DNA from: DASQDN01 sp963844855
GTDB taxonomy: Bacteria > Acidobacteriota > Terriglobia > Bryobacterales > Bryobacteraceae
Direction of reading: 5' to 3'
DNA length: 64,000 nucleotides
Assembly: GCA_963844855.1 (NCBI GenBank)
Contig: CAWJQP010000072.1
Coordinates: 248,001 to 312,000, forward strand
Positions within the stretch are counted from its first letter, which is position 1, and the number at the start of each line of letters is the position of its first letter. Made by a program: the position numbers and the translations under genes. Shown piece by piece: positions 9,159-18,171 of the stretch. The notes under the pieces were generated by a model. That model saw only the letters and a list, made by a program, of their open reading frames with translations. It searched no databases and was not told the origin of the DNA.

Positions 9159-10375
9159 AGTTTGACGAACACAATACCGACGCGCTGCTCCATGCAATCG
9201 ACGAAGCGGTAAACGGGACGCCAGTGTTCGACATCCATACGCACTTGTCGCCACCGGAGTTCGGAGAACTGTGCTTGTGGGGCATCGACGAACTGGTCCG
9301 GTATCACTACCTCATCGCGGAGCTCTTCCGTTCGAACCCGATCAAGCCCGAGCAGTACTGGGCGATGACGAAGGAGCAGCAAGCAGACATCATCTGGGAC
9401 ACCTTGTTCGTTCGGAACACGCCCGTTTCGGAGGCCTGCCGAGGCGTCGTTTGCGTCATGGGCGCGCTGGGTCTCGATCCGGGCGCCAGCAATCTCAAAG
9501 AAGCGCGCGAGTACTTTCGCTCAGTCAGCGTCGAGGATCACATCACGAATGTGTTCGAGATTGCCAACGTATCGCAAGTCGTGATGACGAACGATCCGTT
9601 CCATCCGATCGAGTCGAAAGTGTGGAAAGGATCTGGCCGGCAGGATCCACGTTTTCATGCGGCGTTGCGTATGGACCCGCTGATCAACGATTGGAACAAC
9701 GTCTCGAAACGCGAGAGTTTTGCTAACCCGGCAGCAGCACGTAAGTTTCTCGATGAGTGGATCCAGCGTATGAAGCCGCTGTATATGGCGGTGTCGATGC
9801 CTTACGATTTTTTGTATCCTGACGACTCGCCGCGCTCGATGGTTCTTCGCGATGTTGTCATACCGACCGCCAAGGCGCACAATCTTCCGTTCGCCATGAT
9901 GATCGGCGTGAAGCGTCAGATCAATCCACTACTCGGCGATGCCGGAGATAGCGTGGCTCGCGCGAATCTATCTTCGGTGGAGCAGATCTGTCGCGATAAT
10001 CCCGACAACAAATTTCTGGTGACGGTGTTGTCTCGCGAGAACCAGCACGAGTTGTGTGTGATCGCTCGCAAGTTCGCGAACCTGATGCCGTTTGGCTGCT
10101 GGTGGTTCCTGAACAACCCGTCGATCATCGCGGAGATCACCGCCGAGCGATTGGAAATGCTTGGGACGAGTTTCATTCCTCAGCATTCGGATTCGCGCGT
10201 ACTCGAGCAGGTGATTTACAAGTGGACGCACTCCCGCCGTATCATCGCCGACATTCTGTTCAACCAATACATGGAGCTGACGCTTGACGGTTTCCCGTTG
10301 ACGTCGCAACACATACAGCGCGATGTCGACAAGCTTTACTCGGGGAATTTTAAATCGCTGGTTGGAGTGGAATAG
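9137..10375 (+). CDS. Uronate-isomerase-like amidohydrolase-superfamily protein
   Basis: I chose the ATG at 9137 because AAAGGA sits six bases upstream; a longer frame exists from 9086. The 412-residue protein has an N-terminal FDIHTHLSP metal motif (His34-x-His36) and ends with WWFLNNPS and HSDSRVLEQ blocks that parallel the 'WWFND' and 'DSRSF' blocks of UxaC. UxaC interconverts hexuronates and ketoses, for example glucuronate and fructuronate. This protein is clearly divergent from the classical enzyme, so another sugar-acid substrate is possible. It is translated with the preceding dehydratase. Confidence 0.7.
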   Translation: MPEDTVLKFDEHNTDALLHAIDEAVNGTPVFDIHTHLSPPEFGELCLWGIDELVRYHYLIAELFRSNPIKPEQYWAMTKEQQADIIWDTLFVRNTPVSEACRGVVCVMGALGLDPGASNLKEAREYFRSVSVEDHITNVFEIANVSQVVMTNDPFHPIESKVWKGSGRQDPRFHAALRMDPLINDWNNVSKRESFANPAAARKFLDEWIQRMKPLYMAVSMPYDFLYPDDSPRSMVLRDVVIPTAKAHNLPFAMMIGVKRQINPLLGDAGDSVARANLSSVEQICRDNPDNKFLVTVLSRENQHELCVIARKFANLMPFGCWWFLNNPSIIAEITAERLEMLGTSFIPQHSDSRVLEQVIYKWTHSRRIIADILFNQYMELTLDGFPLTSQHIQRDVDKLYSGNFKSLVGVE

Positions 10376-10379
10376 AGGA

Positions 10380-11459
10380 TCAGCCCGTCAAGCGGGTGTC
10401 TTCTTCTGACTTGACTTCCTTAAACTTGGGCGACCACATGACTCGGCAGTCGGGGCGGGCTTTGCGGAAGCGCTCGACTCGCTCCGGCGTCACTTTCGTC
10501 CCCGAGACCAGCAGCACTTTCAGTCGGTTCATCGCTTCGAGTTGATCGAGCGTAGCGTCGCTGATACTCGTATCGCCGAGATCGACTTCTTCAAGACTCT
10601 TCATCGCAAGCAGGTAGGAAGCGGCCTGATCGTCAATCCTGGTCGACTGCCAAAGATTCAATTTGCGGAGTTTCGGCAGTTTCGTGAGTGGCTCCAAACC
10701 GCGCGACGTGATCTCCATGCGGCTCAGATCGAGGGTCTGGAGATTGATCATCGGTGTGATCGCCTTCATTCCGACATCGCTGACGATAGCCCCGCCAATA
10801 TCCAGTGTTTCGAGTTGAGTTAGCGCTGCGATCGACTCGATGTTGACGTCGGTGAGCATTAAGCCCCAGCGTCCCGAGTCCGTACGTTGCGAGCCGTTAA
10901 CATCCAGATGTTTCAGTGCCGGCAATAGTCTTAGAAGCGGCAGCGCCAAACCGCTCATCTTGTCACCGCCGATGTGGATCTCTTCCAATGTTTCGAGCGA
11001 TGCCAAAGCATCGAAGCCGTCATCGTTTACACGGCTGAAACCCACGTCGAGAACTTTTAGCTTTTTCATACCTGAGACGTGCTCGAATACACGGCTGGTC
11101 ACCTCCGACCAACGGACGTTCAGATATTCGAGGTTGGTCCAGTGCTTGATATAAGCGATAGCTCCGTCGGTCAAGTAGGGACAGTGAAAGCAATTCAAGT
11201 AAGTGACCTTCTGTAGGGGCCGAAGCTGCGCGAAGCCGATATCCCCAATCTTTGTATCGGAAAGATTGATCTTGCGAAGTTCGGGCATGGCGGATAGCTT
11301 CCGGAGGTCGTCGTCTGTGACCCACGTCGAGGTCAGATCGACTTCAATGATGCGACCCGCTTTGTCCTTCTGAAATGTTCCGCCCAGATCGGTTATCCAT
11401 GGCGCCTGCTCTGCGTTAGCGGCGCTCAGCAGAACGAGTGTGAACAACAGCGCTCTCAT
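10380..11459 (-). CDS. Secreted leucine-rich-repeat protein (single module)
   Basis: This 359-residue protein starts at the ATG at 11459, whose A is the last base of the upstream stop codon (TGATG); a TTG one codon earlier is less likely. It has a signal peptide (MRALLFTLVLLSAANA) and then consecutive ribonuclease-inhibitor-like leucine-rich repeats of the form 'L..L..L.L..T.I.D.G'. It closes with a cap 'FRKARPDCRVMW'. The same cap pattern ends each half of the 672-residue protein encoded just upstream, so all three are versions of one module. LRR proteins bind other proteins, but the partner is unknown. It is the last gene of an operon led by a penicillin acylase. No membrane anchor is visible after the signal. 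Confidence 0.8.
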   Translation of the reverse strand: MRALLFTLVLLSAANAEQAPWITDLGGTFQKDKAGRIIEVDLTSTWVTDDDLRKLSAMPELRKINLSDTKIGDIGFAQLRPLQKVTYLNCFHCPYLTDGAIAYIKHWTNLEYLNVRWSEVTSRVFEHVSGMKKLKVLDVGFSRVNDDGFDALASLETLEEIHIGGDKMSGLALPLLRLLPALKHLDVNGSQRTDSGRWGLMLTDVNIESIAALTQLETLDIGGAIVSDVGMKAITPMINLQTLDLSRMEITSRGLEPLTKLPKLRKLNLWQSTRIDDQAASYLLAMKSLEEVDLGDTSISDATLDQLEAMNRLKVLLVSGTKVTPERVERFRKARPDCRVMWSPKFKEVKSEEDTRLTG

Positions 11460-13477
11460 CAACTACGTCTCCGGTTCGGGTTCGCGGATGCCTCATCCCA
11501 AACAATTTTGCATTGTGGAAGAGCAGCCTTCAAGTCGCGATGAACTGGAGCGGTTACCGTCGTATGGTACAGATTCAGCGATTCCAGCTTCTTGAATCCC
11601 GATAAGAGTTCTCGGCTCTTGTCGCTCACGTAGGTGCTATCGACTCCTAACACGCGAAGATTTTTCATGCCCGCGATCGACACGAGGCCTTCATCGCCTA
11701 CGTTTGTGTAATCGAGATTCAAGTCTTCAAGAGCGGTCAATCCCGCCAACGCAGGCATGGCTTTATCGGTCAGCGGTGTTCGCAGTAAGCTCAGACGTCG
11801 CAGATTCGTCAGGCCGGATAAGTTCGTCATGCCAGCGTCGGTGAATCGAAAGGCGTAATCGAGCACGAGTTCGCGCAGATTGGTCGAATCCTTCAAGTAA
11901 GCGAGTCCGTTGTCGGTAATATCCGTGGAGGTGAGATCCAGGTATTCGAGATTCTTGAGGCTGCCAACCAGTTTCATGCCGTCGTCTTTGATATCCGTAT
12001 TTGCGACCGACAATCGCCGCAGTTGCTTGAGATGGTCCAGGACAGAGAGGCCGTCGTTCTTGATGGGGCACCCAAGCAGACTCAACTCGCGCAAGCTCCC
12101 GAGTGTCTTGAGCTGCGACAAGCCTGGACCTTCAATCAACGTATTGTCGAGACGCAGCCTTTCGAGGGTTCCGATCTTTGCGATGTGTTCGACGCCCGCA
12201 TCGGAGACGCCTGTGTTGTTCAAGCTCAATTCGATCAATGGCAACGCAGACAGAGCGCGCACGCCGAGATCACCAATCTCGACGCCGTCCAGATTCAGAA
12301 CGCGGAGCTTCGAGAGTCCCGATAGATTGCGAAGCTGTTCGTCGCTGACGGCTGTCCCACTCAGCGAAGCCTCGATCAGAGCTCCGTCTTTCACTACAGC
12401 TTTGCCGCCGATGGTTTGCACCCAATCGGCGATTGCAGCATCGCTCTTTCCTGCCAGAATCTGCGGAGGTTTCGTGTTTGCCGGCTTTGGGCCGCTATCG
12501 AGGAAGATGAACTCAGTTCGAGGTAATGCAGCTCGCAAACTCAGGACTCCCGATTGTGTCGCGCGCGTGTAGCGCAAGTCGACCTGGCGAAGATTAGTGA
12601 AGTGCTTTAACTTTTCCAGTCCAGCGTTCGAAACCTTGGTGCGATACAGATTCAGATACTCGAGGTCCTTCATTCCGGCGAGCGAATCGAGTCCCGCATC
12701 GGTTACATCCGAGCTGAGAATATCGAGTTTCTTCAACTTTGTCAGACCCGCTAGATAGGAGAGTCCCGTATCTGTGATCGGTGTGCCACGAATATGTAAC
12801 TCTTCGAGTTCTTTCAAGTCCTTGAGCGGCTTCAGACCTTCGTCCGTAATGCGGATCTCGTTTGCCCAAAGTTTTTGCAACTTCGTCATGGCGGCAAGAT
12901 GTTTCATCCCGCCGTCCTCGATCTGAGTCCACGTAATATCGAGCGCCCGCAGGTTCGTAAAGTTCTCAAGTCCGGGACCGGTCACTCGTGCTCGCCGAAT
13001 CACAAGCTCTTCGAGCGTGGGGCCGAGCGGTTTCATTTTCTCGATGCCGTTATCGCGAAACTTGATGGTTTCGAGAAAGGTGTAACTGAATGTCAGCTTC
13101 TTCAGTGTGGCCAGCCCGGCAAGATGCCCGATTTCCTCGCCATACTCAGTCTTTGATTCGGCGCGCGGATTCCACATCGGCCCAGGCAGATGTAGCTCGC
13201 GTAAGGCAGTGAGCTTCGCGAAGGCCTCCATGTGCGGAGGGTGCATATTCGTGCCGATGAGGTTCACCACGACAATACGGAAATCCTTATCGGGTAGCTG
13301 AGTTATATCGCGAATTCTTTGTGGCGATCCTTCGAGAACAACATAGCCACCCATCCGAATGGCCCAAAGCGCAATATCGCGATCAGCCTCCGCAGCCAAT
13401 AGGACCGATCCGCCAAGGAGAGCTATGAGAATGCCTAACTTCACGAACATTCTCTTCAACGATAGCTCAACTATCAT
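11459..13477 (-). CDS. Secreted leucine-rich-repeat protein with two tandem modules
   Basis: This is a 672-residue leucine-rich-repeat protein. A hydrophobic N terminus (about residues 10-28, MFVKLGILIALLGGSVLLAA) should direct export. The body falls into two similar halves. Each begins with an 'A.W....GG..V' segment (near residues 35 and 350), runs through many LRRs, and ends in a cap resembling 'L+AALP.(T/C).+' (near 320 and 655). The ATG overlaps the penicillin acylase stop by four bases (ATGA), so translation is probably coupled. The role is unknown. The repeats are regular and not degenerate, so the protein looks functional. Confidence 0.82.
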   Translation of the reverse strand: MIVELSLKRMFVKLGILIALLGGSVLLAAEADRDIALWAIRMGGYVVLEGSPQRIRDITQLPDKDFRIVVVNLIGTNMHPPHMEAFAKLTALRELHLPGPMWNPRAESKTEYGEEIGHLAGLATLKKLTFSYTFLETIKFRDNGIEKMKPLGPTLEELVIRRARVTGPGLENFTNLRALDITWTQIEDGGMKHLAAMTKLQKLWANEIRITDEGLKPLKDLKELEELHIRGTPITDTGLSYLAGLTKLKKLDILSSDVTDAGLDSLAGMKDLEYLNLYRTKVSNAGLEKLKHFTNLRQVDLRYTRATQSGVLSLRAALPRTEFIFLDSGPKPANTKPPQILAGKSDAAIADWVQTIGGKAVVKDGALIEASLSGTAVSDEQLRNLSGLSKLRVLNLDGVEIGDLGVRALSALPLIELSLNNTGVSDAGVEHIAKIGTLERLRLDNTLIEGPGLSQLKTLGSLRELSLLGCPIKNDGLSVLDHLKQLRRLSVANTDIKDDGMKLVGSLKNLEYLDLTSTDITDNGLAYLKDSTNLRELVLDYAFRFTDAGMTNLSGLTNLRRLSLLRTPLTDKAMPALAGLTALEDLNLDYTNVGDEGLVSIAGMKNLRVLGVDSTYVSDKSRELLSGFKKLESLNLYHTTVTAPVHRDLKAALPQCKIVWDEASANPNRRRS

Positions 13478-15606
13478 TTGCTCGGGGCTTTACTCGCGGG
13501 TATCAGATCCAGCCGTTCCGTGGTCACGGCTTCCACTGCCTTCCGAGAGAATGCCATTGGATGATAGCGGCCTTCTGACCACGGTTTCGCCAGGTCGGCG
13601 TAGTGCGGACTCTCGGGATTCCCCGACTCGCCGGGTGTGTTTGTCATTGTCGATTTATCCCAATCGCTGAGATCTATGATTTGTCGGTAAGATGCTCCTG
13701 CTGTCTGGCTGAAATTCGGTCCTGAAGTGGCATTGACGGTGTTTCCGTCACCCGGCCGCGCGAAAGCGCCGGCCCCGGGAACACCGGGAACGGGATGACG
13801 AAACTGAACCTGATGCAGTCGGCCCCATGACCACAACTTCCGGTCGTTCCCAAGCCACTTTTCCAAATCGAGAAGAGCCGATTCCAGAGAATCGGTGAGC
13901 GCCTTATTGTTGGTTTCGAGTTCGAGCTTACTGAGTGTCGTCAGCAGGTCCACGCGGGGTCCGAGCTGAGGACCGAATAACGCAGCGGGAAGCCTGGCGA
14001 TCCAAGCCTCGTAAATCGCGGCCTCTGCTGAGTCGGATCGCAGTGTCGCGTCCCAGGAATAGATTCGCTTCACGACCTCGGCCAGTTTCTCTGGAGCCTG
14101 CCATTTCCGCAGGACGCTTTGGAATCGCTGCGCCGGCAGTGAGCTTACATCGTTCTGCATGCGCTCGAAGTCGGCGGTCGTAAATTTCTTGCCCGAGGTT
14201 AGCAGTTCCTTGATTCGCTGGAAGCGGAACGGCAGAGCCCATTCATAGCCCAATGGGATCTTGTAACCGGGCGGCAGAATATTGTGGTTCGCCGTAGCGA
14301 TGAAATGTTCGCGTGGGTTGTATAGGAATGGCAGATCCTTGGAGTCGCGGAATCCTTTCCATTCGTACTCGCCGGAGTCTCCTGGAACAGGGAAGAGGCC
14401 GGACCAATTCTCGCGTATCGGCGCGAGCCCGGAAGCCTGCCAGCCGATGTTGCCGTCGACGTCCGCGTATACGAGATTCTCGCTTGGAACTTTGTATCGC
14501 CGCAGACCGCTTCGGAACTCAACCCAGTTGCGGGCACGCATCAGCGATAAGGCTGCCAGATAGCCGGCTGTACCAGGCTCACTGCCGACCCAGCGTAACG
14601 CGTAAGCGCGGTTCTTTGTACGATCCTCGTGAATGATCGGACCATGGAGGCTGGAACGCAGAACAATCTCTTCGGGCGTAGCCTGGCCCTTGACGTTCAC
14701 GCGATCGCGCACAACTGTGAACTTGCGCCATGACCCTTTGTAAAGATATTCATCGGGATTTGCCGGGTTGGTCTTCTCGACGTAGAGATCTCCCTGGTCG
14801 ATACCAACGATGGTGAATCCAAACGCGACACGGTCGTTGTGTCCCAGAGCAATCCCTGGGAGCGCAGGCTCGCCCGCTCCGAACGCATTCCAGCCTGGCG
14901 CAACAAGATGCACAGTCTTTCGAAGTGAGGGCAGTTGTATTGGCCGATGCGGATCATTGGCGAGAATCGGTTTGCCTGAATGCGTCATGGAGCCGTCAAC
15001 GACCCAGTTATTGCTCCCTTGCTCTGCGAACCTGGCGGGTCCAATTGCGGCGTTGTAGGCGTTCAAAACTTCTGGAGACACATCCTGAAGGTCCAGGCCG
15101 CGCGGTATTTCGAGGGGAACGACGGGATCGGGCGCGAGATACTGACGGAGCGTCGGCAACCCGAATCGTTGGGCATCCTGAACCCTGGCGACTTCGCGGG
15201 CGAGGTTTCGTGTCATCAGCAGACCGGCCACTCGCGAGACGCAGTCCTCGGGAGCCCATAAGCCTGGATCGTAGCCGGCCAACCGAAACTCGAGCGGCCG
15301 CTTTCCCTTCAACGAGCCAATGTACGCATTGATTCCCGCGGTAAAAGCGGTTGCAATGGTTTTCGTTTCTGGCCCATAGCTCTGCCACTCGGCGGCCCAA
15401 TCGCCACGGTATTGCACTGCGCGCGCGATGCGATCGCGTTCTAAGGCGGAAGGACCCAGCACTTCCGCCAGCTTTCCCGTGCCCATTCGACGCCAAAGAT
15501 CGATCTGCCAAAGCCGGTCGAGCGCAGCGATATAGCCTTGCGCGAAGAATAGATCCTGCGTGTTTCGCGCGTAGATGTGGGGAACTCCCCAGCGATCACG
15601 AAGCAC
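13474..15606 (-). CDS. Penicillin acylase family amidohydrolase (Ntn hydrolase)
   Basis: This belongs to the penicillin/acyl-homoserine-lactone acylase family. These are periplasmic enzymes made as a precursor that cleaves itself to expose an N-terminal nucleophile. The predicted nucleophile is Ser198 in EQG|SNNWVV, and the family's DRLWQIDLWRR and ANDPHRP blocks are present. The GTG at 15606 opens the frame at VLRDRWGVPHIYA, but the same frame upstream encodes a plausible signal sequence (ALIFLLCSCFLQA) and pre-domain, with no ATG, GTG or TTG before an in-frame stop. The true start is therefore lost or frameshifted near 15690-15710. The substrate could be a beta-lactam, an acyl-homoserine lactone or another amide. 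It leads an operon with two LRR genes. Confidence 0.85.
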   Translation of the reverse strand: MLRDRWGVPHIYARNTQDLFFAQGYIAALDRLWQIDLWRRMGTGKLAEVLGPSALERDRIARAVQYRGDWAAEWQSYGPETKTIATAFTAGINAYIGSLKGKRPLEFRLAGYDPGLWAPEDCVSRVAGLLMTRNLAREVARVQDAQRFGLPTLRQYLAPDPVVPLEIPRGLDLQDVSPEVLNAYNAAIGPARFAEQGSNNWVVDGSMTHSGKPILANDPHRPIQLPSLRKTVHLVAPGWNAFGAGEPALPGIALGHNDRVAFGFTIVGIDQGDLYVEKTNPANPDEYLYKGSWRKFTVVRDRVNVKGQATPEEIVLRSSLHGPIIHEDRTKNRAYALRWVGSEPGTAGYLAALSLMRARNWVEFRSGLRRYKVPSENLVYADVDGNIGWQASGLAPIRENWSGLFPVPGDSGEYEWKGFRDSKDLPFLYNPREHFIATANHNILPPGYKIPLGYEWALPFRFQRIKELLTSGKKFTTADFERMQNDVSSLPAQRFQSVLRKWQAPEKLAEVVKRIYSWDATLRSDSAEAAIYEAWIARLPAALFGPQLGPRVDLLTTLSKLELETNNKALTDSLESALLDLEKWLGNDRKLWSWGRLHQVQFRHPVPGVPGAGAFARPGDGNTVNATSGPNFSQTAGASYRQIIDLSDWDKSTMTNTPGESGNPESPHYADLAKPWSEGRYHPMAFSRKAVEAVTTERLDLIPASKAPSK

Positions 15607-15756
15607 CTCGACAGGTTCGAGAAGTCCGGGAACGGAGATCCGTTCAGCCTGGAGGAAACATGAGCAGAGGAGAAAGATAAGAGCCGACGCACGCGCGCAT
15701 CATATCCCAAGTAAACTGCGGACCGCCGGTTCCCATTTGCTATTGTGAGTTCGGAT

Positions 15757-17088
15757 ATGATCCGAATCGCCAACGGCCAGGGCTTTTGGGGGGACTGGCT
15801 GGAAGCTCCTGTTCGTCTCGTCGAGGGCGGACCCATCGACTACCTCATCCTTGATTATCTTGCCGAGGTCACGATGTCGATCGTGCAGAAGCAAAAGCAA
15901 GCCGATCCCAACCTGGGATATGCGCGTGATTTTCCGCCGCTGATCGGAAGAATCGCCAAGCGAATTCGAGAACGCAATATCAAGGTCCTTGCGAACGCGG
16001 GTGGAGTGAATCCTATCGCCTGCGCGAGGGAAGTGCGGCGTCTGGCTCCGGATTTGAAGGTTGCGGTTGTGCTCGGCGACGATGTTTTTGACCGGATCGA
16101 CGACATGCTCAGCCGCGGTGTCGAGATGCGCAGCATGGATACGGGCGAGCCTCTTTCGAGCATCCGGCAACGTATTCTCAGCGCCAATGCTTATATTGGA
16201 GCCTTTCCGCTGACTGAAGCGCTATCGACCGGCGCGGACGTCGTGATCGCGGGTCGCTGTACGGACACGGCGCTTGCTCTCGCTCCGATGATTCATCGAT
16301 TCGGTTGGAAGGAAGACGACTGGGATCGGCTGGCGGCGGGCACGGTCGCCGGCCATATCGTCGAGTGCGGAGCGCAATGCACCGGCGGAAATTGCCAGGT
16401 GGACTGGATGAATATCCCCGACCTGGAGAACATCGGCTATCCGATCATAGAAGCCGAACCCGACGGAACGTTCGTGATCACGAAGCATCCGGGTACGGGA
16501 GGACGCATCAATACTCATGTCATCAAAGAGCAGCTTCTGTACGAACTCGGCGATCCGAAGAAATACATCACTCCCGATTGCATCGCGGATTTCACGAGTA
16601 TTCAATTGCGCGAAGATGGCGCAAACCGGGTTCGTGTCTCAGGTATTCAGGGGAAGCGGCGAACGGAAACACTGAAGCTTTCCATTAGTTATGAGGACGG
16701 ATTCAAGGCGATCGGATCGCTGGTTTATAGTTGGCCGCAAGCTTTGGAGAAAGCGCGCGCAGCCGATAAAATCGTTCGCGCCAGGTTGGACAGACTCGGA
16801 TTGAAGTTCGATGAAATCTATACGGAATTCCTGGGCTTCAATGCCTGCCATGGGCCGGCCGCGCCTCTGACAGATCCGCCTGAGATTCAGTTGCGCATTG
16901 GCGTGCGTGGCCACGACAAGAAGGCTGTGGATCGCTTCACACGGGAATTGGTTCCCCTGGTCCTGAGCGGTCCTCCTACCGGGACGGGATTTGGCGAAGG
17001 CCGTCCTCCGGTTCGAGAGATCGTTGCTTATTGGCCTGCGCTGGTCCCACGCAACGAAATCCGAACGAGCGTCGAGGTTGTTCAGTGA
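15757..17088 (+). CDS. Acyclic terpene utilisation AtuA family protein (DUF1446)
   Basis: The ATG at 15757 gives MIRIANGQGFWGDW, the usual beginning of this family; a GTG at 15745 is an alternative. The 443-residue protein matches the DUF1446/AtuA family, with 'VLANAGGVNP', 'GADVVIAGRCTD' and 'HPGTGG' blocks. AtuA is required for citronellol/geraniol catabolism in Pseudomonas, but its chemistry is not firmly established. It is followed by a small AtuA-like protein and an enoyl-CoA hydratase in one overlapping operon, which supports a role in breakdown of a branched or otherwise unusual acyl-CoA. Confidence 0.85.
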   Translation: MIRIANGQGFWGDWLEAPVRLVEGGPIDYLILDYLAEVTMSIVQKQKQADPNLGYARDFPPLIGRIAKRIRERNIKVLANAGGVNPIACAREVRRLAPDLKVAVVLGDDVFDRIDDMLSRGVEMRSMDTGEPLSSIRQRILSANAYIGAFPLTEALSTGADVVIAGRCTDTALALAPMIHRFGWKEDDWDRLAAGTVAGHIVECGAQCTGGNCQVDWMNIPDLENIGYPIIEAEPDGTFVITKHPGTGGRINTHVIKEQLLYELGDPKKYITPDCIADFTSIQLREDGANRVRVSGIQGKRRTETLKLSISYEDGFKAIGSLVYSWPQALEKARAADKIVRARLDRLGLKFDEIYTEFLGFNACHGPAAPLTDPPEIQLRIGVRGHDKKAVDRFTRELVPLVLSGPPTGTGFGEGRPPVREIVAYWPALVPRNEIRTSVEVVQ

Positions 17089-17417
17089 GAGTTCCGTTGT
17101 CGCGCATTGCGCACGGCCGGTCCGGTGATAAGGGCGATACGTCCAACATCGGAATAATCGTGTTCGACGAACGGCACTTTCCCGTCATTGTGCGTGAGGT
17201 CACTGCGGAGCGCGTGAAGGAACATTTCGGAGAACTCGTTCGGGGTGAGGTCGAGCGTTTCGAACTTGCGAATCTTGGCGCGTTGAACTTTCTTCTCCAT
17301 GGAGCGCTTGGCGGTGGCGGCACGTTATCGCTACGAGTTGACGCGCAGGGCAAAACGATGAGCGCGGCTCTGCTTCGTATGGAGATCGAAATCGATGACC
17401 GAGAACTTAACCTTTAG
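17085..17417 (+). CDS. AtuA-like ferredoxin-fold domain protein
   Basis: This is a 110-residue protein starting at the GTG at 17085, which overlaps the AtuA stop by four bases (GTGA). The N-terminal block 'IAHGRSGDKGDTSNIGI' is characteristic of the small domain that is either fused to the AtuA domain or encoded directly after it. It probably forms a complex with the preceding protein. Its 3' end overlaps the enoyl-CoA hydratase gene by 23 bases. Confidence 0.85.
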   Translation: MRVPLSRIAHGRSGDKGDTSNIGIIVFDERHFPVIVREVTAERVKEHFGELVRGEVERFELANLGALNFLLHGALGGGGTLSLRVDAQGKTMSAALLRMEIEIDDRELNL

Positions 17418-18171
17418 CCGCGAAGAGCGGGTGTTACGAATCACTCTTGATCGCGCTGAAAAGCGTAACGCCCTAACATCGGCCATGTGCGCAGGAATTG
17501 TCGAGGCGATTGAAGCGTCCCACGATGATTCGTCAATTGGAGCGATCCTCATCGACGCCAAAGGCGACGTGTTCTGCGCCGGTATGGACTTAGATGAAGC
17601 GACGTCGGCTAACGCTGCCGATCTCACCGCGATTCACGAACGGTTGTTCACAGCAGGAACGTGGGCTCGTAAGCCCATTGTCGCCGCGATTCAGGGACCC
17701 GCGCTTGGCGGTGGTGTCGGTCTGATCTGTAATGCCCACATTGCCGTTGCAGCGCACGGATCGAGTTTCGGCCTCACGGAAATTCGGCTCGGTTTGTGGC
17801 CTTTCGTGATCTATCGGTCAGTCGCGCTGGCTCTGGGAGAGCGGCGCGCCCTGGAACTTAGCCTGATGGGCAGAATTTTCAACGTTCCGGAAGCAATGCA
17901 ATGGGGACTGGTGCATGAGGCTACGCCTTCCTTCGAGCTCGACGATCGAACAACGGCGATCGCTGCACATCTGGCGCAATCCAGCGCGGAAGCGATTCGG
18001 CTCGGACTTGAGTTCGTCCAGAAGACAATGGGTCTCGATCCTGTCACTGCCGCTCCGCTAGCGGCCGAGCTTAGAAAAGGCGCGTTCGCATCGGCGGATT
18101 TCAAAGAAGGAGTAGCGGCCTTTCGCGAGAAGCGCAGACCGAAGTTCACTACTCCAGTTCCCGGTACATGA
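17395..18171 (+). CDS. Enoyl-CoA hydratase/isomerase family protein
   Basis: This 258-residue crotonase-fold protein carries the oxyanion-hole segments 'DVFCAGMDLDEA' (about 62-73) and 'IQGPALGGGVGL' (about 97-108). Members hydrate or isomerise enoyl-CoA thioesters or catalyse related reactions. Typical hydratases have a second catalytic Glu after the GGG block; here the corresponding region reads 'AAHGSSFGLTEIRLGLWP', which retains the TEI/LG motif. It is the third gene of the AtuA operon. Its 3' end overlaps the convergent GNAT gene by 23 bases. Confidence 0.88.
   Translation: MTENLTFSREERVLRITLDRAEKRNALTSAMCAGIVEAIEASHDDSSIGAILIDAKGDVFCAGMDLDEATSANAADLTAIHERLFTAGTWARKPIVAAIQGPALGGGVGLICNAHIAVAAHGSSFGLTEIRLGLWPFVIYRSVALALGERRALELSLMGRIFNVPEAMQWGLVHEATPSFELDDRTTAIAAHLAQSSAEAIRLGLEFVQKTMGLDPVTAAPLAAELRKGAFASADFKEGVAAFREKRRPKFTTPVPGT

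Noticed and set aside
11910..12572. A 220-codon plus-strand frame within the LRR gene
   Set aside because: It mirrors the regular leucine repeats on the other strand and has no independent support such as a ribosome binding site or domain.
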